Assembly: GCF_000685355.1 (NCBI RefSeq)
Contig: NZ_JHET01000008.1
Coordinates: 62,001-126,000, forward strand
DNA: 64,000 bases
Direction of reading: 5' to 3'
Source: Microbacterium sp. CH12i
GTDB lineage: Bacteria > Actinomycetota > Actinomycetes > Actinomycetales > Microbacteriaceae
Under the pieces are notes generated by a model that did no database searches, had not been told where the DNA came from, and was given only the letters and a program-made list of their open reading frames with translations. Below, one piece after another: positions 52,676 to 61,154 of this stretch; within the stretch, counting starts at the first letter, position 1, and every line of letters starts with the position of its first letter. The position numbers and the translations under genes are program-made.

Positions 52676-53906
52676 TCGAGACCCGCACGACGAAAGCTGG
52701 CCAGACCTACTACCTCGTCCGGGTGAAGTCCGGCCGCAAGCTCGTCGCATCCAAGTCGTTCGATATCAAGCGCGACGCTGAGGCCTGGGAGCGCAACCAG
52801 AAGCATCTGTTGGAGACCGGCCGACCCCTGCCGCCAAAGCGCTCGTTCACGCTGAAAGACTGGTGACCCGGTTCCTGGAGGCACGAGAGGGTGGCAATCC
52901 GCACACCGTCGATACTGACCGGAACAATCTCGCCGCACTCCCCACCGAGTTGCTCGCCCGGCCGCTAGCCTCGATCCACGCGGACGACATCCGCACCCAT
53001 CTGCTCACCGAGTTGCGTGGCGGGAAGAAGCCCTCGACGGTCGCGCGCGCGAAGACGACCCTCAGCGCCCTGTTCACCTATGCCGACGAGCAAGGGCTCC
53101 TGCACCAGCCCCATCCGGTGCGGACGATGAAGAAGATCCCCGAACTCAGTGCCGCCCAGCGTGGGATCAGCCCGAACGAGGTGCCCACTCCCCAGCATGT
53201 CGCCGCTGTGCTCACCACTCTCCGTGAACGGCGATCCGACATCGCAGATGTGTTCGAGTTCATGTCGCTGACAGGAGTGCGATGGGGCGAACTCCGCGCG
53301 ATCCGCGTCGGTTGGCTCTCCGAGGTGCCGCTGCCGCAGTTGAGTGTCGAGCGCTCACACTCCGACCACTACGAGGAGAAGAGCCCGAAGTCTTGGCGCG
53401 GCACCCGCCCGGTACCGCTCTCTCCGCGCACCCTGGCGATCTTCCGCCAATATGCCGCCGGGAAGAACCCGGACGACTACCTGTTCACCAACCAGCAGGG
53501 TGGGCAGCTCTCCGTCGGCGTCGTCCGCAAGTTCCCCCTCGGCTTCCGTCGCCACGCTCTCCGTCACTACGCGGCGTCCACCTGGCTGCGACTCGGCACT
53601 CCCGTGAATGAAGTCGCCGAATACCTCGGCGACGAAGCCCGCACCGTCCTCGCCGTCTATGCACACATCCTCGGCGAAGGACAACGCCGCGACTTCGTGC
53701 GCCGCCTTGCTACGCCGAGAGCCTCGACATCGGCGGGGGTCACCTGGGGGTCACTCAGAAGGCCCCGGGCCTCGGATTCTAGCCGAGACACAGAATTAGA
53801 TTCTACGAATAAACCGCTTCTGACCAGGTATTTCTTGGCGGAGACGGAGGGATTTGAACCCTCGGTACCCTTGCGGGTACTCCACCTTAGCAGGGTGGTG
53901 CACTAG
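52672..53906 (+). pseudogene. Tyrosine integrase, single frameshift
   Basis: Repaired length is about 411 residues, closely related to the integrase at 33866. The first frame reads MIETRTTKAGQTYYLVRVKSGRKLVASKS...FTLKDW and stops at 52866. The second begins TRFLEAREGGNPHTVDTDRN. One G lost in a GGG run near 52863 (TGG-G-TGACC) explains it. Catalytic residues are intact: Arg in LTGVRWGELRAI, HxLR in RRHALRHYAAS, Tyr in TVLAVYAHILG. The reading frame runs through the tRNA-Ser gene and ends there, marking the attachment junction. Confidence 0.9.
53735..53755 (+). repeat. Direct repeat pair near the attachment site
   Basis: GGGGGTCACCT followed directly by GGGGGTCACT, inside the integrase 3' end and about 80 bases from the tRNA. 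Matches the pair at 35608-35628; candidate integrase arm sites. Confidence 0.6.
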
Positions 53907-53925
53907 GCCACTATGCGACGTCTCC
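53836..53925 (-). tRNA. tRNA-Ser(GCU)
   Basis: A complete 90-nt type II tRNA on the reverse strand, including the CCA end. Acceptor GGAGACG pairs with CGTCTCC. The D-arm holds GTGGCCTAG. The anticodon stem CCACC-GGTGG encloses CTGCTAA (anticodon GCU). The variable arm is GTACCC-GCAA-GGGTAC and the T-arm is GAGGG-TTCAAAT-CCCTC. It is the integration target of the second element; the 18-base core at 53880-53897 is shared with the remnant at 35432-35449. Confidence 0.95.
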
Positions 53926-54081
53926 AGGCATCCGGCTCGAAGGCACGGATGCGCTCGTCCATCATAACCGGTCGCGGGAACACCTACGAACCGTCGCGAA
54001 ATCCATGGATCAAGTCAGCCTCCACGATGACGATGACAGGTGGGGCACCCACGCGAGCGCGACTCAATAGCGGCTCGAATC

Positions 54082-54786
54082 TCACTCTGCGTTGTCGGCG
54101 AAGGAATCAGCGAGCAGTCGCGCACTGGCCGTCGCCATGTGGATCGCCATGGCGGATGCCGCAGTATCCCCGTCGCCGGCACGGACTCCTGCCAGCACCG
54201 CTTCATGCTCGGCAACCGCCGTCGCCGCTTCACCCGGGTCGTGAACGGCGCGGTCGGCGTAGACCTGGAGGAGCGAACGGATGACGTGCACATGGTCGGT
54301 CAGCGTCTCATTGCCCGCCGCTTCGGCGAGCGCATGGTGGAAGTCGAGGTCTGCTTTGGCGAAGGCGGGGAGGTCGGCGATGGTCTCGCGCATCCGCCTT
54401 ACGCCCTCGTCTAGGCGGGCAATAACGTCGGCATCCGCTCGCGCGGCAGCGAGACGGGCGACGTAGATCTCCAGCCCCTCGCGCAGCTCCAGCAGTTGGG
54501 CCGTGTTGCGCTCGCCGATGAGCAGCCCCCAGCGCAGCGTCTGCGGCAGGAGCTCGCTCGCCAGGCCTCGCAGGTAGGTGCCGGAGCCCGGCCGCACATC
54601 GACGATGCCGAGGATCTCGAGAGCCGCGAGCGCCTCGCGCACGGCCGAGCGGCCGACGCCGAGCGTGGCGGAGAGGTGGCGCTCGGGGGGCAGGCGGGTG
54701 CCGGCGGCGACAGAACCGCTCGTGAAGAGATCGAGCAGGCGGCGTGCCACCTCGGACACCGGCGTCGCGGAAGGCAGCGCACTCAA
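54082..54786 (-). CDS. GntR/FadR-family regulator
   Basis: A 234-residue FadR-subfamily regulator. The winged helix reads LPPERHLSATLGVGRSAVREALAALEILGIVDVRPGSGTYL. The FCD ligand domain has DLDFHHALAEAAGNETL with the metal-binding Asp and His, and His residues later (AEHEAVLAG, AIHMATASA). It is divergent from the D-apionate genes, with a GTCAA...TTGAC dyad between. It probably represses them until a sugar acid binds the FCD pocket. Confidence 0.93.
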   Translation of the reverse strand: MSALPSATPVSEVARRLLDLFTSGSVAAGTRLPPERHLSATLGVGRSAVREALAALEILGIVDVRPGSGTYLRGLASELLPQTLRWGLLIGERNTAQLLELREGLEIYVARLAAARADADVIARLDEGVRRMRETIADLPAFAKADLDFHHALAEAAGNETLTDHVHVIRSLLQVYADRAVHDPGEAATAVAEHEAVLAGVRAGDGDTAASAMAIHMATASARLLADSFADNAE

Positions 54787-54874
54787 AGCGGCCGTGATGT
54801 CATCAACGGTTCACCGGGGAAAGCGGGCATGGGTTCAACTTACCCGGAACGTTGCAGAATTCGGGTTGCAATTG

Positions 54875-54889
54875 GTCAACCGGTTTGAC
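54875..54889. promoter_or_regulatory. FadR-type operator candidate
   Basis: GTCAACCGGTTTGAC, a 15-base dyad with six of seven pairs matched, lies between the divergent GntR gene and the apionate operon. GntR/FadR proteins typically bind such GT-N-AC dyads. Confidence 0.6.
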
Positions 54890-54939
54890 AAAATTGCATG
54901 AGTTCGTCCATATTCAGTCGCGATCAGAAGGTGTTCACG

Positions 54940-55734
54940 ATGATCGGCCTCGGCACCTACGCGTACTTCTGGCAGCACTCCGACCGAGTGCCGGAGCCGC
55001 TGAGCCTGATCGGTGCCTTTGAGGACACCCGCGCCCAGGGCGTCGACCTCTTCCAGATCTGCGACTACGCGCCGCTCGAGCAGATGAGCGACGGTGAACT
55101 GCGCGATGCGGCCGGAGCTGCCCGCGATCTCGGCCTCACGATCGAGCTGGGCACGAAGGGCATCGCCGGTGAGCACCTGAGCCGGTTTCTGACGCTCGCC
55201 GAGGTCTTTGATGCGCGCCTCGTGCGCAGCATGCTCTACGGCCCGCACTCCCGTCCGAGCCTGGCCGAGACAGAGGCCTGGCTTCGCCATGCTCTTCCTG
55301 CGTATGAGACCGCCGGTGTCACTCTCGCCCTCGAGACCTACGAGCAACTCGCCACGACGGATCTCGTCGGTCTGATCGACCGGATTGGCAGCGACCACCT
55401 CGGCATCTGCCTGGACCCGGCGAACGTCGTGGCTCGGCTGGAGAACCCCAAAGCATGCGTCGAGCAGACGGCCGCGCTCACCAAGAATGTGCACGTGAAG
55501 GACTTCGCCTTCGCCCGTCAGCCGGGCTGGGTCGGCTTCACCTACAGCGGCGCCTCGATGGGATCGGGGCTGCACGACTACGACCATCTCCTCGCGACGG
55601 TCCGTCCGCGCGAGCGCGGCATCAACGAGATCGTCGAGCACTGGCTGCCATGGCAGGACGATGCCGCGACCACCATCCGAACCGAGCGGGACTGGACCCG
55701 CACTACCCTGGAACACCTGAGGAGCACACTGTGA
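54940..55734 (+). CDS. oiaC: 3-oxo-isoapionate decarboxylase-like TIM-barrel protein
   Basis: A 264-residue xylose-isomerase-like TIM barrel. Metal-site segments are visible: LALETYEQL (Glu), LGICLDPANVVARL (Asp), NVHVKDFAF (His) and GINEIVEHWLP. Members called OiaC decarboxylate 3-oxo-isoapionate to L-erythrulose. The assignment rests on the fold plus the adjacent ApdH- and ApnL-like genes, and a generic sugar isomerase remains possible. I start at ATG 54940, with AAGGTG upstream; an in-frame ATG at 54898 overlaps the operator region. The stop overlaps the next GTG start. Confidence 0.75.
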   Translation: MIGLGTYAYFWQHSDRVPEPLSLIGAFEDTRAQGVDLFQICDYAPLEQMSDGELRDAAGAARDLGLTIELGTKGIAGEHLSRFLTLAEVFDARLVRSMLYGPHSRPSLAETEAWLRHALPAYETAGVTLALETYEQLATTDLVGLIDRIGSDHLGICLDPANVVARLENPKACVEQTAALTKNVHVKDFAFARQPGWVGFTYSGASMGSGLHDYDHLLATVRPRERGINEIVEHWLPWQDDAATTIRTERDWTRTTLEHLRSTL

Positions 55735-56585
55735 GCGAGAACTACAAGATCGCCGTCATCGGCGCTGGCGGCAAGATGGGCATGCGGGTGTCCAACAACC
55801 TAGCGAGGACCGGGCACACCGTCTGGTACGTGGAGAACTCCCCCGCCGGACAGCAGCGCACGCTCGACGCCGGCCGCGAGCTGACGGATGCGTCCGCAGC
55901 AGTCGCAGACGCCGACATCATCGTTCTCGCGGTTCCCGACTTGGCTCTCGGCCCGGTCACCGCTGACCTCGTCCCGCAGCTGCGCGCAGGCGCCATCGTG
56001 CTGACGCTCGACCCGGCCGCCGCCTATGCCGGGCTCCTCACCACCCGCGAAGACGTCATCCAGGCTGTCGCGCACCCGTGTCACCCGTCGATCTTCCTGC
56101 AGCGCGAGACGCCCGAGCAGTGGGCAGACACGTTCGGCGGCATCGCAGCCCCGCAGGATGCCATTGCAGCGATCGAGAGCGACGATGACGCCAAGAAGGC
56201 CATCGTCGAGGCCACCGTGCGCGCGATCTACGCTCCCGTCATCGACGTGCACTGGGTCACGATCAAGCAACTCGCCCAGCTCGAGCCGACCCTCGTCGAA
56301 ACCGTCGCTTGCATGATCGGCGCTCTTCTCAACGAGGCACTCCAGGAGACAGTGAACACGATGGGCGTTCCAGAGGCTGCGGCGCGCAGCATCCTGTACG
56401 GCCACACCCAGGTGGCCCTCGCGAATGGCCTACGCGGCGACAACCCGTTCAGCGATGCCTGCCTCATCGCGATGGACTATGGCCGCGAGAGCCTCATCAA
56501 GGACGATTGGAAGAAGATCTTCCGCGACGATGAGCTCGACAAGAACCTTGCCCGGATGCTGCACCTCGACAAGATCGAGCGCTGA
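55731..56585 (+). CDS. apdH: D-apionate oxidoisomerase-like dehydrogenase
   Basis: A 284-residue NAD-binding protein of the 6-phosphogluconate dehydrogenase type. The Rossmann motif is IAVIGAGGKMGMRVSNNLARTGH. The middle has AHPCHPSIFLQRETPEQWADTFGG. The C-terminal helical domain has VETVACMIGALLNEALQETVNTMGVPEAAARSILYGHTQVALANGL. This CHPS-containing form matches D-apionate oxidoisomerase (ApdH), which converts D-apionate to 3-oxo-isoapionate. GTG 55731 overlaps the previous stop, so it is coupled to the decarboxylase that would use its product. Confidence 0.72.
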   Translation: MSENYKIAVIGAGGKMGMRVSNNLARTGHTVWYVENSPAGQQRTLDAGRELTDASAAVADADIIVLAVPDLALGPVTADLVPQLRAGAIVLTLDPAAAYAGLLTTREDVIQAVAHPCHPSIFLQRETPEQWADTFGGIAAPQDAIAAIESDDDAKKAIVEATVRAIYAPVIDVHWVTIKQLAQLEPTLVETVACMIGALLNEALQETVNTMGVPEAAARSILYGHTQVALANGLRGDNPFSDACLIAMDYGRESLIKDDWKKIFRDDELDKNLARMLHLDKIER

Positions 56586-56586
56586 G

Positions 56587-57341
56587 ATGGCCCGCCTCCA
56601 GGGGAAGACGGCGCTCGTCACCGGCGCGGCGCCGGAATCGGGCGCGCGGTGGCCGAGCGATTCGCCCGTGAGGGCGCGCGGGTGATCATCGCCGACAGAG
56701 ACGCGGATGCTGCAGCATCCGTCGCCGCGGAGATCGGCGCTGCCGCCCGTGCCGCGGTCGTCGACATCTCTGACGAGGCCTCCGTCGAGGCGGCCTTCGC
56801 CGACCTCATCGCGGCCGGTTGGAGCCCCGACGTCGTCGTGGCGAACGCCGGCGTGCAGCTGTTCGGGCAGGATGCGAAGGCAGCGGACCTCGACCTCGAC
56901 GTGTGGCGTCGAACGATCGACATCAATCTGACCGGCACGTTCCTCACGGTCAAGCACACCGTCCGGGCGATGCTCGCCTCCGGCGGCGGTTCGATTATCC
57001 TCACCGGAAGCCCCACCGGCCTCAACGGCGAAGGGCAGGACTTCACCGCATATTCTGCCTCGAAGGCTGGCATTCATGGCCTCACGCGCACAGTCGCCGC
57101 GGCATATGCCCGCGACGGCATCCGTGTGAACACTGTCGTGCCCGCCTACACAGAGACCGGACTCGTCGCGACGATATCCGACGACCCCGACTCGCGTGCG
57201 GCGATCATCGGGCGCATCCCGATCGGTCGCGCCGGAAGCCCGGCCGACGTTGAAGGCGTCATGGTGTTCCTCGCCTCGGAAGACGCGGCGTTCGCGACCG
57301 GCGCGCTGTTCGCCGTCGATGGCGGGATGACGAACCTCTGA
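56587..57341 (+). pseudogene. SDR-family dehydrogenase, single frameshift
   Basis: Repaired, a 251-residue SDR. The first frame gives MARLQGKTALVTGA and ends early. The second resumes GIGRAVAERFAREGARVIIADRD. One G lost near 56629 (GCG-G-GCGCC) restores the cofactor loop TGAGAGIGRA. NAGVQ and the catalytic set LTGSPTGLNG...AYSASKAG are present. In this operon it may oxidise D-apiose to D-apionolactone or act on L-erythrulose; known D-apiose dehydrogenases belong to another family (Gfo/Idh/MocA). Confidence 0.82.
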
Positions 57342-57351
57342 CGATCGGACG

Positions 57352-59088
57352 ATGGCAATGACGTGGTGGCGGACGGATGCGGCGCCCTGGCGTGCACACG
57401 GCTGGAGCATCGAGGTGCGCGGCGACGAGCTCGCCGATATCCGCCGGGACGGGCGGCTGGTGCTGCGCGGCGTGCGCGCCGTCGTGCGCGACCACGGCTG
57501 GAACACTGTGCCGGTCGTCGTCGAGTCGTTCACGACCTCCCCTGACGGGCTCGAGTTCCGGCTGCGCCATGACGGACTCGGCGCACGTGTCGCAGCACTT
57601 CTGCGGGTCGACGTCCGCGGCGACGAGCTGATCGTCTCGTGGGATGCCGTCAACGAGGTGGGATTCGACACCTGCCGCGCCGGACTCGTCGTGCTGCATC
57701 CGGCGACGGATGCCGGATCGGCGGTGACGGTCACCCATTCGGACGGTTCCGCAGAGCAGACGATGCTCCCCGTTGCGATCAGCCCGCACCAGCCAACTAG
57801 AGACATCCGAGAACTGCGAATCGGCTCGACCGCCTCGATCAACCTTCGCTTCGATGGCGAGGTGTTCGAGATGGAGGACCAGCGAAACTGGTCCGACGCG
57901 TCGTTCAAGACGTACAGTCGACCGCTCTCGCTGCCGTACCCGTACCGCCTGGAAGCCGGCGAGCATCTGCGGCAATCGATCAGCGTTCGGGTGGACGCCG
58001 TGGCGACCACAGGCACCGCACCGGCCACAGGCACCGCGGCCGGTGCGGATCCCGTCATCCACCTGAACCCGGCCGGCGCGTTCCCGCAGATCGGAATCGA
58101 GGCCTGCACCGCCCCAGACCCGGTCCCCGCGGTCGCGACCGGTGCGTTCCGGGTGGTGGAGCTGAACCTCACCACTCCTAACTGGCACGCGGCACTGACC
58201 AGGGCGTCGGCCGACAAGCGTCCAATCGACGTCCGCCTCGTGACCGACGGCGATGCCGGGCTTCTCGAAGAAGCGGCGCGCTCACTCCGGGATCACGACG
58301 TGCAGCGAGTGACGCCGTTCGACGTCACGACGCACGTGAGCGACCGAGCCGTCGTCGAGGCGACGCGTGCAGCGCTCGCTTCTGCGGGCCTTTGTGTGCC
58401 GATCCTGGCCGGTGCACGCTCGCACTTCACCGAGCTCAACCGCGAGCAGCACCAGGTACCGCACGATGTGCACGGCATTGCCGTGAACACCACGCCGCTG
58501 TTTCATTCCCTGGACACCGAGCAGCTCGTCGAGGCCATCCCGATGCAGCGGCTCATCGCCGAGCAGACCGTGCGAATTGCTGACGGCTTGCCCGTGCACA
58601 TCGGTCCGCTCTCGCTGCGCCCGCGCTTCAACAACGTCGCGACCAGCCCGGAACCGGCGCCGACCCGCGACGAGCTCTCTGAGGGCTACGGCGCACAGTT
58701 CACCGGGGGGGCCGACGAACGGCAGCGCGCCGCGGAACTGGCCGCGTGGGTGGTCGCGAGCGCGGCGGCCCTGGCCGTGCCAGGGGTGGTGAGCCTCTCA
58801 TGGTTCGAGGCCTTCGGGCCGCGCGGGCTGCGCGACGCGAACGGCGCCTTCCCTGTCGCGGCGGCGATCGAGTCGCTCAGCGCTCTCGCCGGCGGCACTC
58901 TGCTGACTGGCAGCAGCCCGGACGGACTCGTCTGGGCGATCGGGTCGCGCAGTTCACACGAGGACATCGTGCTCGTCGCGAACCTCGATCGCGTAACGAG
59001 GAAGTTCGGCGTGCAGGTGACCGGCGGAGCGACGCAGGACGTCGTCGTCGAGCCCGGCAGCTGGACACGCATGAGCGCCGCCCGCTGA
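57352..59088 (+). CDS. apnL: D-apionate lactonase-like protein
   Basis: A 578-residue protein beginning with a beta-sandwich-like region and continuing into a (beta/alpha) region. The segment FEMEDQRNWSDASFKTYSRPLSLPYPYRLEAGE is the family block I recognise for D-apionate lactonase (ApnL), which opens D-apionolactone to D-apionate. Two carboxylates (Glu-Asp in EMEDQRNW) may be catalytic. No signal peptide, so it is cytoplasmic. It is last in the apionate operon and convergent with the FAH gene. Start at ATG 57352 or 57358. Confidence 0.75.
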   Translation: MAMTWWRTDAAPWRAHGWSIEVRGDELADIRRDGRLVLRGVRAVVRDHGWNTVPVVVESFTTSPDGLEFRLRHDGLGARVAALLRVDVRGDELIVSWDAVNEVGFDTCRAGLVVLHPATDAGSAVTVTHSDGSAEQTMLPVAISPHQPTRDIRELRIGSTASINLRFDGEVFEMEDQRNWSDASFKTYSRPLSLPYPYRLEAGEHLRQSISVRVDAVATTGTAPATGTAAGADPVIHLNPAGAFPQIGIEACTAPDPVPAVATGAFRVVELNLTTPNWHAALTRASADKRPIDVRLVTDGDAGLLEEAARSLRDHDVQRVTPFDVTTHVSDRAVVEATRAALASAGLCVPILAGARSHFTELNREQHQVPHDVHGIAVNTTPLFHSLDTEQLVEAIPMQRLIAEQTVRIADGLPVHIGPLSLRPRFNNVATSPEPAPTRDELSEGYGAQFTGGADERQRAAELAAWVVASAAALAVPGVVSLSWFEAFGPRGLRDANGAFPVAAAIESLSALAGGTLLTGSSPDGLVWAIGSRSSHEDIVLVANLDRVTRKFGVQVTGGATQDVVVEPGSWTRMSAAR

Positions 59089-59118
59089 CCCCGACAAACG
59101 TTCCCCGTGTCGTCGCGA

Positions 59119-60120
59119 TCACCACGATGCAGCTCCGCTATAACGCGCGACGCGACGCCTGGAACGCGGCCGGGCAGACGGGAGCGGCGGTGCCGGTACC
59201 TGCTCCCCGACCGTGTTGACGAGTTCACCGATGCCCTCGATGATCATCCGCACCTCGTCGCCCTCCCGCAGCGGGGGCGGGGTGAGAGCCTGGTTGCGAC
59301 CCCAGAGTTCACCGAGGCATCCGCCGTTGCCGACTGTTCCTGAGCCGAGCACGTCGCCGGGCACGACGCGCGAGTTGCGCGAGGCGTAGGCGACGAACTC
59401 CGGGAACGGCCAGCCGGCGTTCGACAGCAGGTCCTCGCCGATCAGCTCGCCATTGACGTACACCTCGGCGCGGAGCGCCAGGAAGCCATCGCCATCGAGA
59501 TACGGCGCCACCTCGTCGCTGGTCACGATCCAGGGGCCCAGCGTCGTGCCGAAGTCTTTGCCCTTCGCCGGCCCCAGACGCACCTTCATCTCGCGGGCCT
59601 GAAGGTCACGCGCCGACCAGTCGTTCATGATCGTGTAACCGAAGATGACGGATGCGGCGGATTGCGCGTCGAGGTTCGACTCCCCCACTTCCGCATCGGC
59701 GCCGATGACGATCGCGAGTTCGAGCTCGAAGTCGAGCTTCTCGGTGACGGGCGGACGCAGCACGTCGCCAGGACCCGAGATCGTGTGCGGGTTCGTGAAG
59801 TAGAACGTCGGTGCGTCGTACCACTCCGCCGCGACGTCGCTCTTGCCCTCGACTCCGGCGCTGACTCCTTCGACGTGCTCCTCGAAAGCGACGAAGTCGC
59901 GCACCGAGGCGGGCACGACCGGAGCGAGCAGGCGCACGTCAGCCAACGACTCGCCTTCGCCCTCGACACGCTCATACAGGGCGTGCGTCTCGGCGAGACC
60001 ACGCCGCAGCACGTCGGTGACAGTGAGGCCGTCGGGGAACGGCACCACGTTGCCTGCAATGATGAAACCCTCACCGACGCTCTGTCCGCTCTGTCCGCTC
60101 TCCCAGCGGGCGATCCTCAT
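59119..60120 (-). CDS. Fumarylacetoacetate hydrolase (FAH) family protein
   Basis: A 333-residue FAH-family enzyme. The metal-binding site is LDFELELAIVIGADAEVGE (the E-x-E pair) with a later Asp/Lys in GYTIMNDWSARDLQAREMKVRLGPAKGKDFGTTLGPW. The C-terminal GDVLGSGTVGNGGCLGELWG is the conserved closing block. It has an extended N-terminal domain like true fumarylacetoacetases. It would cleave a C-C bond in a beta-diketo acid. Its start overlaps the stop of the amidohydrolase. The last 20 residues are unusually Arg-rich and may reflect an altered end. Confidence 0.9.
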   Translation of the reverse strand: MRIARWESGQSGQSVGEGFIIAGNVVPFPDGLTVTDVLRRGLAETHALYERVEGEGESLADVRLLAPVVPASVRDFVAFEEHVEGVSAGVEGKSDVAAEWYDAPTFYFTNPHTISGPGDVLRPPVTEKLDFELELAIVIGADAEVGESNLDAQSAASVIFGYTIMNDWSARDLQAREMKVRLGPAKGKDFGTTLGPWIVTSDEVAPYLDGDGFLALRAEVYVNGELIGEDLLSNAGWPFPEFVAYASRNSRVVPGDVLGSGTVGNGGCLGELWGRNQALTPPPLREGDEVRMIIEGIGELVNTVGEQVPAPPLPSARPRSRRRVARYSGAASW

Positions 60121-61154
60121 GCCTGCACCTTCCCCGTCAGCAGATCGGCGGCGTTTCCGGCCAAGATGCGCTGGGCGACCTCGGCGGAAAGCCCTGCGCC
60201 CTGCACGAACGCCACCGGGTCGTCGAGCCCCATGTCGAACGGGAAGTCACTGCCGAGAACCACCCGGTCGGCGCCAGCGACCTCGATCAAGTGCCGGAGC
60301 GACGTGGGACTGTGCACGACCGTGTCGAACCAGATCTTCTTCAGATAGGTCGATGGTGCCTCGGCGCAGCGCTGCGCCTCGGGCCGCACGGCCCAGGCGT
60401 GGTCTGAGCGTCCGATCGCGAATGGCAGGTAGCCTCCACCGTGCGCCGCGATGATCTTCAGCTTCGGATGCCGGTCGAGCACACCCGCGAAGATGAAGTG
60501 CGAGAGCGCCACCGCGTTCTCCGTCGGCTGCCCGACCGTGTTGGCCAGGTAGAAGCGGTCAAGCCGCTCGTCCAGGCTGCAGCCGAACGGGTGCAGGAAG
60601 ATCACGCAACCGAGTTCGGCGACACGCGCCCAGAACGGCTCGAGCCGCTCATCCGAAAGCTCGACATCGCCGGCGAACGAGGATATCTCCACGCCGGCCA
60701 GTCCCCGCCCGAGCACGGCGTCATCGAGGCACTCCACAATCCGCTCCGGATGCTGCAGCGGGACGAGTCCGAGCCCGACGAGGCGGTCCGGAGCCTCGGC
60801 CACGTGCTCGGCCACGAGCCTGTTCGCCTCGTTCGCAGCCCAGACCGCGAGGCCCTCCGGAGCCCAGGGGTAGAAGTGGTTGGGCGACGCGCTCACCCAC
60901 TGCACCTCGACGCCCTGCTGGTCCATCGCGGCAAGCCGCTCAGTGACCGAGGTGAGTTTCGGGATGCGGGCGCCGACCATGGGGCCGGACACAGCCGCGC
61001 TCTCCGCACCGTTGCGCTTCAGCTCCAGTGCGGCAGCCTCGGCGACCAGCTCTGGCACTCGCGCCTCCACCGCCGCCTGGATCGACGGCAGGAGGAGATG
61101 GGCGTGCACATCCGTCACGCGGGCGTCAGCGGTCCGCTCGTTCTCAACGGTCAT
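60117..61154 (-). CDS. Amidohydrolase-family protein (ACMSD-like decarboxylase)
   Basis: A 345-residue metal-dependent amidohydrolase fold. The HxH metal motif is DVHAHLLLP. Further ligands are in CVIFLHPFG (His) and IIAAHGGGYLPF (His), with the catalytic Asp in VVLGSDFPFDMGL. This set matches the ACMSD group, which includes decarboxylases of hydroxybenzoates and aminocarboxymuconate semialdehyde. ATG 61154 is chosen because it overlaps the upstream stop. Between an FAD monooxygenase and FAH, decarboxylation of an aromatic acid or ring-cleavage product is likely. Confidence 0.9.
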   Translation of the reverse strand: MTVENERTADARVTDVHAHLLLPSIQAAVEARVPELVAEAAALELKRNGAESAAVSGPMVGARIPKLTSVTERLAAMDQQGVEVQWVSASPNHFYPWAPEGLAVWAANEANRLVAEHVAEAPDRLVGLGLVPLQHPERIVECLDDAVLGRGLAGVEISSFAGDVELSDERLEPFWARVAELGCVIFLHPFGCSLDERLDRFYLANTVGQPTENAVALSHFIFAGVLDRHPKLKIIAAHGGGYLPFAIGRSDHAWAVRPEAQRCAEAPSTYLKKIWFDTVVHSPTSLRHLIEVAGADRVVLGSDFPFDMGLDDPVAFVQGAGLSAEVAQRILAGNAADLLTGKVQA

